The notes under the pieces are model-generated. The model saw only the letters and a list, made by a program, of their open reading frames with translations, was not told the origin of the DNA and ran no database searches. Shown in pieces: positions 22,143-34,074 of a stretch of 64,000 bases of DNA. A program made the translations under genes and the position numbers. How positions within the stretch are numbered: position 1 is the stretch's first letter; every line of letters starts with the position of its first letter. The stretch comes from Rotaria macrura (Eukaryota > Rotifera > Eurotatoria > Philodinida > Philodinidae), in assembly GCA_900239685.1 (NCBI GenBank), contig OENT01000247.1, positions 1-64,000 on the forward strand, given 5' to 3'.

Positions 22143-23015
22143 CTAAAAAATGGCGGCCGATTGATGATAGCGATTGAGAGTGGTTCTACCGTAGTGCACT
22201 TGTTCGATCAGAAGGTTCATACTGTCATACGGTTCGGTGAATTCGATCCATTGAGATATATTGACATACATGTTTGCAGAGTCTTCGAAAACAAGAGCGC
22301 AAAAAGCAAGCATTGATATTGCGCGGCTATCGAGCAGCATCCGTTAATGCGAAGCCGATGTGTATGAATTGTCTCATGAGCGATACGCAATTGCTTCTGT
22401 TGATGCTGACAACAGAACTCGAGTGATCGGTCAAAGAATCGCATGGCTTTGTTCAACTGTTGATTATCATCGTGTAACGCGTCGATATCATTGTAGACCA
22501 TAGTTACTAGATAATAATTGTTCTTGGATAACTCTGGAGTAACTTGTTGAATAAGCGTCTGATAAAAATCTAGGACTGACCAAAATCGACGTAATTGAGT
22601 CAGTGCTGAGTCGAGAGTCAGTAGTGAGGTTGGGAAAAGCAGCATGCTTGAGTCACTATCTATCCGTCACATAATTTAGCGTTTACTTGCACAGCAATAT
22701 GATGACATGTCCAGATCAAATACGGTACTTGACGCAAATAAAACTTCTATCTCGTGAAACTTGCTACTAAGGTCACTAAGAGAAACCTATGAATAAACGA
22801 AGAATACAACGGGCGTCTCTTCGAACTTTGTCGTGGAAAAGACTCGTTCTATCCCACCGTGACCATTTTGTTCATTGATATACGTCCGAGTATCCTTCGG
22901 GTTAATTGAAGCAGTCAGTAAGGATAGCTTAGGAATCAAACGATTTTGTCTCCAAGGGACTTTCTCAAGCTCAACAATAGGAACCTCCTTTCCTAGGTAG
23001 ACAACTTCAATAGGT
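22143..23015 (-). pseudogene. decayed ADP-ribosyltransferase plus TPR gene
   Basis: Read leftwards, three open pieces appear in the order expected of the rotifer ART-TPR families. The first contains GGIERVFSTTKFEE, resembling the FxST(S/T) motif of arginine-specific ADP-ribosyltransferases. The second contains FHEIEVLFASSTVF, resembling the catalytic (D/E)xEVLF segment. The third contains VYNDIDALHDDNQQLNKAM followed by FFDRSLE, a TPR-like helix pair. Intact relatives transfer ADP-ribose from NAD+ and are abundant in bdelloids. Here the frame is not continuous, so it looks like a broken fossil with a few breaks. Similarity is by eye only; an unusual multi-exon gene is the alternative. Confidence 0.42.
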
Positions 23016-23673
23016 TATAAGATCAGTGGGTTGAATATTGTGAAACTGTATGTGTATCTACCATCGTATGAAATGACATTTGTATATAATGATAATATTT
23101 TGGATGCATTGAGAATGATGAAACAGTCGAAAGGCAAATACTGCATTCAACTACTATCAAGTAATATCTGTCGATTGGTACTCACGCGTCCGAAACGATT
23201 AAGACGATCCTGTTCATTTGAATCAGCAAAGTATCGGTAGCGGCCACGATACAAGTATCGGATTTAGTTTTGAAGTTCATTTGAGAGAGAGAGGGGACTA
23301 AAAACGTGGAGTATGCCACGAAAGAGAGGATGAACAATCGGAAGCTCTTCACTGTCTATCCCTCCAAGTTAATATAGTCAGACAACTTGCGCATAGGAAA
23401 GAATATAGAAAATATGACGAATATGATCTTCTTTTAGCTACAGTGAAATAGACCCGATCGGACTTTCTCAGTGAATAAAAGATGTGGCATGGATGTCTTG
23501 ATTGAATCGAATGTGCGAGAAAATGTAGTAAAGGTTCACAAGAAGTTTTCACCATATGGGCCCAATCATAGAAGAATTAAATATGATCATAAACAGGCTT
23601 GGCATCAGCAACTGCCATGATTCCTGTTATAAACACAAATAAAATAGAAACGAAATAATCAGTCTAATGTACG
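23016..23673. other. intergenic, nothing recognised
   Basis: Frames of about 70 codons on both strands (23031-23240 and 23349-23555) have no recognisable content. Upstream parts of the ART remnant could lie here but I cannot identify them. Confidence 0.4.
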
Positions 23674-23964
23674 ATGTCTGAAATCAAAGATCAAGAGAAG
23701 GTGTCATCGAGAGATTACATGGAAAGGAGGGTTTCGAACAGCGCACAAGTAAGTACCCATGTGGACTGTATATTTCGATTATTTAATAGATACACAAAGT
23801 GTGAATGTGCTCATTCATCTTTTCTTCTCTCCCTATTCGTATTCTTGATGTTAGAGACATGACCATGTACTAATACCGATAAGTGTCATCATCGATGTTG
23901 AAGAAGTCTTTTTTCTATTAATCTTTTCAGGATAAAGTTCGTGTCTCCGTGCAGCTTAGTCTAC
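23674..23964 (+). other. possible pair of 5' exons of an unrecognised gene
   Basis: An ATG at 23674 opens 25 codons (start MSEIKDQEKVSSRDYME) ending at a strong donor, CAA|GTAAGT. A pyrimidine-rich acceptor ATCTTTTCAG ends at 23930 and leads in the same phase into DKVRVSVQLSL, which stops at another good donor, C|GTATGT. I could not find a third exon that continues the frame: the next acceptor (CTGCAG ending near 24023) gives an early stop in this phase. It may be the head of a decayed gene or a chance arrangement. Confidence 0.25.
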
Positions 23965-25231
23965 GTATGTACTCATAGATGTCGGATGCGTATGCATAAT
24001 AATGCTAGATGTTTTTACTGCAGACATTTATTAATATTCTGGCTGGCCTACTATTCCATATCGACATCGTAATGCCTAAACCATGCACTTGTCCTATAAG
24101 CTTAGGACTGGCATCTACGTCATAAAATCTACATCCAAACATCATGCATGAAGAAATCGACTTCATTCATAAAAATAATACTTCGGATAATAAAAACGCT
24201 GCAACACTTTGTCCTTGGTAGGACTTGTCGTGTGGCAATCTATCCAAGCAGCACATGGAAGTGATCCTCTACCGCAATGGATGTTCTAAAGCTTCTCAGA
24301 CACATTAATTTTCGATAACGATAAGCTCGATTTTATTTGGGATTGGTGCATGCAGTTTTAACGTGTCTTTGAGTCATATCCATCAATGATTTTACCGCGT
24401 TGAGGTGTTTATCTAATGCACAGGTCGTAAATAAACGAACTTCTCAATATATTTGCAATAAGTTTTATTGCTTCGACAACCTCTATCGATTAATCATCAC
24501 TGACATTTGTAACCCTACTTTTTGTGGCGCATTTCACGCTATTCCTATTTTAAAATTTTTAAGAGCCAAGCCGTTTCCGTCTTCAGTTAGTGTATTTTTA
24601 CAAAAACACGTATAACTAGGCGAAGACAGGATTTGTTTTCATCGTCCGTCGCCTCATTTTAATCGAACATATGACTTCTGTACGAGATTTGAACAGCGGA
24701 CATAACTGAAAACTTGCTTCTTCAATGAAGATCCTTATAAATACTCGATTTGAGTCATTTTCTATAAGATTTTTCAATGATTTACAAGAAACGTTACAGT
24801 TCCAAGCAGCCGAACACGTTTTCATCGTGTTTCATCATTTGTTGAACCGAATGAGAACGGAAAATTGTGTTTCTTTTAAATGATCAGAAAAATATGAATC
24901 CTTTCGATCACGCTTGTTTACAGACGTAAACGATCGATCATTTGAAAACGGTATTGAAATGTATGAAATGAAAGATAAAATAAAATGTAGGAGTTATTAA
25001 AACAAATATAATCAATGCTCTATTTTTTATCCTACTAGAAAAATAATGCCGTTAGTTATTAGTAGTAGATGGCGCAGCTTTGCTTTTATGTTAATATATT
25101 CATATTTTAAACAGTTTTGACAAAATATGCTTTCGACAGTTCATAATAATCGTCATGCCCCATGAACGATCAAGAGAATGATATGTTTGAGTAAAGACTG
25201 ATTTCCACTCGATGTAGAAGTTTCGTTGTCC
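23965..25231. other. intergenic, nothing recognised
   Basis: Apart from an open stretch just after 24024 that might have belonged to the preceding exon pair, no frame has recognisable content. Two frames of about 70 codons at 24400-24615 (+) and 24616-24825 (-) look random. Confidence 0.4.
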
Positions 25232-25319
25232 ATGATTTCGGGCTACATTTTATTTGTATTTTTTGCCGGAGTTTGTTGTGCAATCGTGTTAACTGAGCGA
25301 TATAATGATGATAGTAACG
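25232..25319 (+). other. orphan signal-peptide-like exon
   Basis: ATG at 25232 opens MISGYILFVFFAGVCCAIVL followed by a short polar stretch (TERYNDDSN), then a donor G|GTGAGT. This is what the first exon of a secreted protein looks like: about 18 hydrophobic residues after a short n-region. No convincing downstream exon was found before the minus-strand gene at 25983; an acceptor near 25409 would give only about 37 more codons. Either a tiny secreted protein, a gene remnant or chance. Confidence 0.28.
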
Positions 25320-25982
25320 GTGAGTGTCTGAGCCTAACTGTTTTTCTCGTTTTCAAAATGCATCAGTGAACGACTCATTTAGTTTGCATATTGCTGTCGA
25401 TAAATAGAAGGAAGTATGAACAACGCTAAAATCATGCGATTCAGACATTTTTCTGCCTTCCTAAACAAAACTGAGTTCGATTACGCTCAACTCTCAAAGG
25501 CAAAAGTTAGATGAGATTGAGTCCATTTCTAATATCTATTGTGAACCTTCCATTTTCCGTCTACATTATCCTGTCATTGAATCGATACTAAGTATTATAT
25601 GACACATGCTTAGAAGCCTGTTCATGATATTGATTCCTTTCTAGATGTTTAACCATTTAAACTTGAACTTAAATCTTGAATGATGAAATTCAAGAGCCTT
25701 TCTCTTAGTGACTGTCTTCATTTAGAAGTTAAGATCGATAAAGGGTTGATAATAATTTTGAAAAACACCCATAGAATTCATAATTGATTTTGAAAAGAAA
25801 ATTAGCATGAACAGTAATACGCAAACACTAAATTTTGTCCTAATTTTTATTAATTATTTTAAATCTTCGAATAAAACTACGATCAAATAGTGTGGTGCTA
25901 ATTTAGAAAAAAAGAAAATACTCTTCTGAGATATTCATCATAATAATAATTAATGTTCATCGAATATCGAGACAAACGATGT
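25320..25982. other. intergenic, nothing clear
   Basis: This holds the 3' region of the minus-strand six-cysteine gene. A reading stretch near 25410-25520 could be a second exon of the preceding orphan exon but has no recognisable content. Confidence 0.4.
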
Positions 25983-26531
25983 TTAACTTTTAGTGCCTTT
26001 TGTTTTTGGTGCGCACAACTTTTGTGTTGCTACTTTAAGAGCTTCAAGATCGGCCGCGGTGGACTTCGACGTAAAACCGTCATGTAGAATATTGGGTTCG
26101 GCAAATTTAATACCTTTCTTTTGAACACTGTCCATAAAACAAGCAGCTTCGGGAAGGCTCTTCCATGAACGTGATGTCATACATAATTTATTGCAGACTG
26201 TGGATCCTTTAGGACCTTGTAAGTCAAATTGAATACCGCGTCCAATTGCTAACGGCATTTGTGATGAGAGCACGTACTCAGTCGGTGTCTTCAATTGTTT
26301 GTACGAATCAGTAACATGTACTCGAACTTTACAAGCTTTGGCTACGGCACCAATTGATTTTAAATATGGCACAAACGATTTACTTGCCATGATTTTTTCA
26401 CCACTAAAGTCTTTTCCGCCTTTGTACACTGCTATTGCACATTTTTCCTTGTGAGTAAATAGGAAGGCATTGATATTCGTAAATAAGAATAATGTTGCGA
26501 AGACTGGTAAAAATACAATAAATTTCAGCAT
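25983..26531 (-). CDS. secreted six-cysteine protein, possibly degenerate M15 peptidase-like
   Basis: One uninterrupted exon of 182 aa. Seen: a clear signal peptide (MLKFIVFLPVFATLFLF, cleavage likely near NINA), then a soluble domain with six cysteines, compatible with three disulphides. VRVHVTDSYKQL followed by a SSQMPLAIGRGIQFDL segment and later EPNILHDGF follow the order of the D-Ala-D-Ala carboxypeptidase (M15) fold motifs: xxVTSxYR, then SxHxxGxAxD, then DPxHxD. The aspartate is kept, but both histidine zinc ligands appear to be absent, so if the resemblance is real this is a non-catalytic relative. Signal peptide and cysteines are directly visible; the fold assignment is inference. 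No neighbour suggests a pathway. Confidence 0.72.
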   Translation of the reverse strand: MLKFIVFLPVFATLFLFTNINAFLFTHKEKCAIAVYKGGKDFSGEKIMASKSFVPYLKSIGAVAKACKVRVHVTDSYKQLKTPTEYVLSSQMPLAIGRGIQFDLQGPKGSTVCNKLCMTSRSWKSLPEAACFMDSVQKKGIKFAEPNILHDGFTSKSTAADLEALKVATQKLCAPKTKGTKS

Positions 26532-28072
26532 TGTACTAATAAGTCAGGGATAGTTAGAAATCAAAAATCAGTATGGGAGAGTTGCTTGTCGATGCGAGAA
26601 TATCTAGACGCGATAAAACTTCTGTGGATGTTTCCTTCTCAGCTGTATACAGCGTCAATAACAAATACAGAACAAGACGGTCGAGAAAAAACGAGATCTA
26701 TTATTTACAGCAGATAAAGCAGTGTTTCCCATTGGCGAAAGGCCATTAGTAACAACTAGTAAGTGTCACATACACAAGGCCATCTGTAAGAAACGATCGA
26801 GCAACATGCATTGATAATAGGAGGCCGTTGACGAATATCATCAGCTAGATATTTACTTGATTACGGCAAAAAGCAAGAAAGGAAAACATATTATGTACAT
26901 GGGATCAATCGGTTCACGATGAATATTTTCAAAGTAGATTACGTTTAAAAGTATATGTCTTGGATTTTCTTACATTCGAGAATAACTCGTAGACATTGAT
27001 CATGATTAATGATCAACTCATCAGATAGATTGATTTATATATCTACTGAGAGCGATTCAGCGAGAAAAGGATCGGGGTTCGTATCCTCAACTGATTATTT
27101 CTCGCTTCGATATTGTCTCGTCATCGAATAGAGTTCTCATGAAATACCTATCCATCAACATCGACGTAAAAATTAGAATCGAATCGTTGTTTTTCTCGCC
27201 ATTAATAATGCTCGATTGAAATAAGCGTTGAAATTCATCTATCTAATTCACACGTAATCGATATTATCATTAGGTTGATTCGCGATTAGGAGCCGATTTC
27301 GGGATGAAATTATCTATTTCTGAATGTAATATGTATTCGTAATGATCGACAGAATAGAAAACGCTCTTCATCTTTTGTCATCAGCCAAGATATTCTCCAC
27401 TGAGTCTAGTTGACTCTCAGCATTCGAAAGAAGAGAGAAGACTTTCACGATAAATAAAAGTGTGTATAATATGCAGAACACATTGACAAGAGTAAATTGA
27501 CTCTGATGTAAGCTCGGTAAGGAAAAAGTGTTTCTATTATTGGCACGAATACCACATTCGAAGAGAAAGATACATTAATAGATCGATTATCGTTTTGGCA
27601 TCTCGAAATGGGAAAACAAGCGCGGATAAACAAAGATCTATTTATGGTAGATTTGCGTTTTTTCTCACAGAGATAAATTGACTGATGCTTTTTTTAGAAT
27701 TAATTTCGCCAGTAGATCAATCATTAGCAGCTGTTTAAAAGCGGTGCGGTTACTGTTATTTTGGTCGATTAGTCACGGACTTCACACGTACATATAAAGA
27801 AAATAGATAAAAATCAACATTGTTCACTTCACTCTATTGTGTTGAGCTTGTATTTCGATTTGCCTTGATCCGAACCCTAATCACAATTGATCCATGCCAC
27901 CAAGATATTCTATGATGAGTCACTTGATTAATCAATAATTTTATTTTATTAGAGTTTTTTTCTATTGATATCTCATGCAAATGAATTCAAAAATCTACAA
28001 GGGATCCAGAGAAACAAGATCAAATATTTTAGAAATAAAACTAAATCTTCGACACGTTTGTTGTTGTGTTGC
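26532..28072. other. intergenic, no gene supported
   Basis: Contains the promoter side of the six-cysteine gene and the 3' side of the heat-shock gene. A GGTTCGTATCC-like string near 27076 recalls a tRNA B box but no cloverleaf can be built around it. Nothing else is seen. Confidence 0.45.
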
Positions 28073-28425
28073 TTAAACTTTAATTGGCACTGTTATGTGA
28101 AGGTAACCATCGCCTCTCAGCTCAGTCTTGAGTTTTTCAAGGTCAGCAGTTGGCCATATGGTTACTTGTTTGTATTCTGGTCCAGCTAAAGCAGGAAAAG
28201 AAAATACAAATGTACTAAATCCAACATTTAACACTCGTGAGATTCACCTTTGTTTTCAAAATTCACCCGTAAATCGTGTCCACTAAGTGTAATGTTCAAG
28301 TTTTCTGGCGTCGTTCCTGGTTTAACTTGAAGACGCATGTGTAGAAGCTTTTTACCAGCTTCGCCAGCATCATCTAATGTTGGATTCCATGTTTTATTTT
28401 GAAGAAATTGATCAAGAGTAAACAT
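28073..28425 (-). CDS. minimal small heat-shock protein / alpha-crystallin-domain protein
   Basis: Two exons, 28425-28248 and 28185-28073, joined in phase (G|CT = Ala), give 96 aa. Small heat-shock proteins bind unfolding proteins without ATP. Seen: a short N-terminal arm (MFTLDQFLQNKTW), then the beta-sandwich pattern of the domain: LHMRLQVKPGTTPENLNITL with LRVNFENK (first strands, as in xxVDVxxFxPEELxVxV), EYKQVTIWPTADLEKLKTEL (as in FxRxxxLPxxVDxxxIxA) and GDGYLHITVPIK (as in DGVLTIxxPK). It is shorter than typical animal members (150-200 aa), with almost no N-terminal arm, a short inter-strand loop and no visible I-x-I tail motif. A CS/p23-type HSP20-like domain is the alternative. Confidence 0.83.
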
Positions 28426-31400
28426 TTTACCGATGGTTATCTATAAAACGAAGTTATATCTACAAGAAATTGTTCATTAACTCTAAGAATTTCTATGATA
28501 GAAACACGCCAATAGAGAGACTCCGTTTCCGATCGATCACAATGAAAAACGAATGCGGCAATAATCGTTTAATAATCAATCTTTATCAAAACTAATCCGT
28601 AAATTCAGTTGCATTAGCATGATAATATCAAATTAAGCCGAACTTCGTTGCGTATAATAACGGGTGAAACATGATAACTATGTTTATCTAGCAACCATAT
28701 TTATTGAGTTGGAAGCGAATGAAAAATTCTCTCTACGAGACGTAGGTGCCGATGTGTTCTGTCCTATTTTCTCAAAACTACAGTTGAAGGAAAGGGTGAG
28801 ACACGGTTTGACGACGATTTTCTCCTTTTTTCTGCTCGGACGCCTACGAAATTCTATTTTCTGCTTGACGTTGTCTATTTAGTTTAAAGTGCAACATCGT
28901 ATTCCACAGTTTGTCATCGAATAGATTGACATAATGGCATATGTTGCCATGGAATGTTTAGAAGCCAGTTCTATTCGTCTGTCATGTCCATTAGATGATC
29001 ATGATTGATGGCACTTTTCGACAAATATACGAATACGACGAAATTTGACTTCAAAGCAACATTTTCTTTTTGCCGATTTCGCCAAAATTTTTCAATTCTT
29101 CATTGTTTTCCTTTAACAGCACAAATAAAATTTGATCAAGAACTTTCTAAGATCTCCAATTTTGTATTGTTTGAAACGGATATTCTCTTTTCCCAAGATC
29201 AACTCGTTTATTCTTCATCAGACACATCCGACGATAACTTCGAAGCAAAGATTTGCCGACGAAAAAGACTGATTCACTTTGATCTAGTTCACGGAAATCT
29301 GCTTATTCCTCCAAGGTTTTATGCAAAACTTGACTTCAGTTGAGATTTATCATCCATTACAGCAAAATCAACAAAAACGAATTGAAATTCACGACTGCGA
29401 TGATAACAGAAGTAATATTCTAGCAAGAGGATTTCCTTCCATTTGATCGATTTCTGAAACACTTTATTCAATTAATATTTGGAAGCGGAAGTTCAGCTTT
29501 CCTTGCTGAATGCACAAGGAAACAAGAAAACATCGAACATCGATCTCTAGTCATAAATTCTATTATCATTAAGATCGACAACTAATATTAATAATAAATT
29601 AATCTTCCAAATATTTTTATCATCATACAAAAATATTTAGAACTATTTTCATTTTTGCTAATATTGGGGTATTTTTCGGTGGCTGAGTATTACTCTCCTG
29701 TTACACTATTCTTTGTTAGCAATTAGAATCATGCTAAAAACAAGACATTGTCGGCTACTCAAAATCATCGAGTATTTTCCCTATAGACATAAGTTATTAG
29801 CGATGTCATTGGCAAACTCAATGCACGTGGAAAAAAATGTACTTCAAGTGTAAAAGAAGTCGCAGCATCGTAACTAGACGAATAATATCCACAGGTTTTT
29901 CTTTGAGATAAACAATAACACGAAGAACCAAATATTCGAACACTTGATCATAACCGAATCGTTTTTATTGTTCAGCATCGTTCTTCAAAATTCATCATAG
30001 AGAAATTTCTGTTTTGCGAATCATCACGTAATCTAATGGTGCCATCTGAGTATTTTCCTAATCATGGATCTGACACGATAGTATACAGTTTTTCACAAGT
30101 AGTACATTCGGCAAACATTGTTCAAAATAGAATTGTATTATTTTTCATTGAATTTGTCTCATAACATCATCAAATCACCGACAGTGAATTAATTCATCAA
30201 CGAACATTACTAATATCATTTTCTCCGTGAAAAACAATTCCCTATCGGCGATATGTCCAAAAATACGCGTTGATATGCATATGCTTTCGTTTAGTGTTTA
30301 ATCTTCTTAACTTCTATATCAAAATCTTATTTCCTATCACATAGAACAGAACAGTGTATAAACATGTGCCAACTGTTAGCAGCACAATAGAATATGCTTA
30401 TAGATAACATAATTGAGTTTGAAAATACACGAGTTAACATATTCAAGTAAGAAAACAGTAATGAAAAGAACCAAGAGAAAGTACTATGGAAATACTTGAT
30501 AAAACGAGAGAAACACATGACTATAGTGAACAGCTGGTATATGAACAGAAACAAAGAGAATGCACATATATGCAAAATACCTCGAACACACTTATGTCTT
30601 ACAACACGTACCTGTAAATGACATTAAAACAGTAACATTCATAATTTTAACACGTAAATAACCTTTGAAGAGTATATATATATTAACGTCTGAGCCACCT
30701 AGGTCAATCTCCAATCTCACTTTTCATTAGCTCGTCGATGTTAGATCGAATGAAGAGTTTTCGTTGAAATCTCCATTAGTCCCTTCGTAGTGGTTCGATT
30801 AGTTGTTTCTTGAGCAACTGTACAGAAACAATCATATTACAGAAAATAGAAAATTCGACGAGGAAATTAAAGAAAGATTTGGGAAGTTATGGATAATCTT
30901 CAATAGAAAGGCAACTTTCATGAAAACTTCTCCAGCCATGTTTCAATCGATCCTTAGTTCTTTCATTGATGGTTACAATATGTGAAACAGATATTTGGGG
31001 ACGAATATAGATTTCGACGGAAACTCTTCGCCGAATCTCACATTGGACTATTCCAAAGTGAGATCTTAGATTGGACGGTACCATCTATGCTCAGAAATGA
31101 CTTATGTACAGAAGACTGATGTTGGGTTGGTGATTCTGCATGAGTTAGGGTAGCACCCGACTTATACTTAAACTAACCGACATTCGAAATTTTCACGCAG
31201 AATCTTCTTCATGCATGGTCCATAATGAAAACGAGCTGAATTCCAACGGTTTTAATTGATTGAGCAAACATTTCACAAAAGTAACATTTCTACGTCAAAT
31301 TAGAACCTGATCAAATCGATGATGTTACTGTGTTCTGTAAAGAAATGAAAGCATTAGAAATATATGGAAATATGAATCAACAGAGAAAAACGCTGATGAC

Positions 31401-32994
31401 TGTGTCTTGTGGGAACAGAGTGAATTAGGTGACCCGGCTTATCGATTGACTTGGACACAGAGTTGGCTATTTCCTAAACGAAAGCTAGAAATCGACGACT
31501 ATTTGGGATTAATTTACCATCACAAGAAACATGCATCGAGAATCGATACACTCCAGTTGCGGCTCACGAAATCGGGCTATATTTATCAACAACTATAGGC
31601 ATAGCTGCTCTGTAGGAAAGAAGCTAGAATAGAAAACAACAAATGACTCGACGTGTAATGACAAGTCTTTTGGCAAAATCAATTTTTTAACAATAGAAAA
31701 TGGTCATTGGTGCCACTGGGTCACAGACAAACAGTCCGACGGATTGTCAGAAACAATTGATTTTTCTTTCTAAATTCTTGACCCTATGCTTTCATTCTAG
31801 GTGATATCGAAGTTTTCTATGTATAGCTCATTGTACTTCATGCACGATGTTATTAACTTCCTCCGATTTTATGGAAATCATTCGTGTCCGTCAAATTTCC
31901 AGTTTATTAAATGCCTCGTTCAGAAGTTAATTATGACACTGGCTCTACCGTCCATCGCTCTCTTCATATTGGTTATTTAAAGTTTAAAAAGACTGAAGCA
32001 TCAATATTTTTGGAAGATGCCGTTGAAATCGATGAAAAACTTCAAACTATACATTGAATGAAATTTGTCCATGATTTCTTTTAAACCTGTGGGTCATTAG
32101 TTATTGATTCTGATGCATAACTAAGATATGTATTTTCGATTCAACAAGCACAAGCAAAGTTTATTCAGTCAGAAAAATAAAGCTAAAGTTTAGTTCCAGA
32201 ATAGTATTCAACTAAAGAACACGATCGTCTTCGTCTCATTCTGAATGGCATTTTATTCCATCGTCGTTTACGTTAATTGGTACATTTCAGATAATGGAAT
32301 CCGAGTCGATCTGGGACGGTTCAACCAGCTGGCAAAATCCTAATGGAAACTCGAATCGTGAAATCATTCACGGAATAGACGGTTAAATTTTAAGTACATG
32401 GACAACGACTTTCAGTATTTGCTTTTCATCAGAGAATTACTCCTCAACAATGTGAAATGTCTGCCGAAGGTATCCGTTACATCACGTTAGTTTACTCCAT
32501 TTGTAACCTTCAGGACCAAGTTATGTCAAGTCTTGTTTCTGCTTCTTTGAGACTTCTTCGTATGTTGATACGGGCGAATACAATAGGCATCGATAAGTTT
32601 TAGACAGATCTCAATGAATTCAACAACGTTCTTGATGAAGTTTTGCCTAAACTCTAAAATATCAGCAGTGTGTCGTCACTGATGAGCGATTCGTTTTTTG
32701 TCGTATGCTCATAAAGACTATTCATCAGAAGTTTGTTTTTACAAATTGAGCCGAAGCCTAATAGAAAGAAGCTGTTAGATTTCGACTGGTTTCATTTTGC
32801 TTATGCAAATATTCGGGCAATCCTGTCATAGACAGCCGAAGAATTGAATTACAATAAAAGAATTAAACACGAAAAGTACAACCGAAGAGAAAGAGTAGTG
32901 AACAATAAACAATGAAAGATGAGCTGACTTGGAAAAGGAAAGTCACACGTTCAATAGAGAAAAGTGGATTAGAGTCAAGTGATATGGCCTGCAG
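28426..32994. other. 4.6-kb gene-poor interval
   Basis: No gene is supported. A short inverted pair (AATATTTGGAAG near 29476 and CTTCCAAATATT near 29600) frames AT-rich sequence. Frames at 29005-29343 and 30327-30575 are phenylalanine-rich with no domain. Between about 31860 and 32760 several adjacent plus-strand stretches read like protein but in changing frames; that segment is described among the findings as possible gene decay. Confidence 0.4.
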
Positions 32995-34074
32995 TTATGT
33001 GTGGTAATAACACATGATGCATTGTTTAAAGCATCGCAAAATGATTGCGCCATAACGACAAAATATTGCAACGCATTCTTTCCGAAATGTAATCGATGCC
33101 AATGTATACGAGAAAAACGGGATCTAAACAACGAGTTTTAACAAACAAGTCACATATCGATATTTGCTTTTTTGTTAGTATCTTACCGCACCGGTTACAT
33201 AATTGAGATTGACCACTAGTCCGCTGATGAATGCTTCGATGGCTTGTCGATCAGAACTTTTCTTCAATGAACTTGTTATAAAATCATATGCGTTATAAAT
33301 TCCATAGCCAAAAGCAAATAGCAAAAAAGTAAGAACCTGAATCAAAGCTAGTCGAACGAATTGGACATCTCTTGGTTGACTGGCTTCATTGGTTGCCATG
33401 GGTGCCAGTTGCAGATTGGATCGAACGGTGACAATCGGAACGACACGACGGTGACTCTTTCGAACATTGACAAAACTCAGAATGCTAAACAACGTCATTA
33501 CGATAATCGGTACTGTGATAATCATCATATTGTAAATATTGAAGAATAAAATATATATTTCATTCAACGATGCGTAACATCGTTTTTTGTTGATTTGAAA
33601 TCCAATAGGGACATGTACATTGCAAAGAGCAATTATGCATGGGCCAATCACCAGAAGACGTGCAGCTATTTGCGGAGAACTCATTCGACGAATATTTTGA
33701 TTTGCTGACGTCACTATCCACCGTTCAATCGAAATCAGACAAATAAAATAACGGCCGATTACTGCGCCTGTCTGAATACAATAATTACGAATTTTGCAGA
33801 ATATAACCGAGTTAGTCTCTAGGTTAAAACTGGCTAGAAGAGAAAGAATCCTAGTAATGCCACCAGTGTTAAGAACGAACAAATTCGCTAATGACAAACC
33901 AATGAAGTACCATGCACAAATATTATTCGAACGAAATTTACGCTGAGAAAAAAGAGCTATATTGAAAAAGTTGCCCAAATTACCAAGAACATATGTAGGG
34001 ACCAGGAGGTAGCTGGCGAGGTTGACTTGAATTCGATTTAACTCAATTGCTAATACTGTCGATGATGAATTCAT
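32995..34074 (-). CDS. rhodopsin-like seven-transmembrane receptor
   Basis: Two exons, 34074-33187 and 33123-32995, with a 63-bp intron, encode 338 aa. A cell-surface receptor expected to couple to heterotrimeric G proteins; ligand unknown. Seen: seven hydrophobic segments: TM1 VPTYVLGNLGNFFNIALF with the family's GN, TM2 FIGLSLANLFVL with LxxAN, Cys before TM3, TM3 ending in SIERW in the DRY position, TM4 to TM6, and TM7 completed across the intron as LNYVTGA then IPFFSYTLASITFRKE, equivalent to NPxxY with helix 8. Without the second exon the receptor would end inside TM7, which is why the splice is preferred over the read-through stop. The C-terminal tail is Cys-rich (palmitoylation possible). 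Resembles the large peptide-receptor-like families of rotifers. Confidence 0.9.

Noticed and set aside
27060-27090. tRNA B-box-like string GGTTCGTATCC
   Set aside because: No acceptor, D or anticodon stem can be formed at the right spacing. The same applies to GAGTTCGAAACCC near 37350 and CGGTTCAAAT near 60003.
29005-29343. 112-codon plus-strand frame
   Set aside because: No domain, no splice context and composition like random AT-rich sequence.
31500-31620. AAHEIGLYL string suggesting a metalloprotease HExxH
   Set aside because: The second histidine and downstream ligand are absent, and the frame is very short with no supporting exons.
33175-33186. Stop codon read directly after the long receptor exon
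   Set aside because: GCG|GTAAGA is a strong donor, and the next exon 63 bp on supplies the end of TM7 and helix 8 in phase, so the stop lies in the intron.
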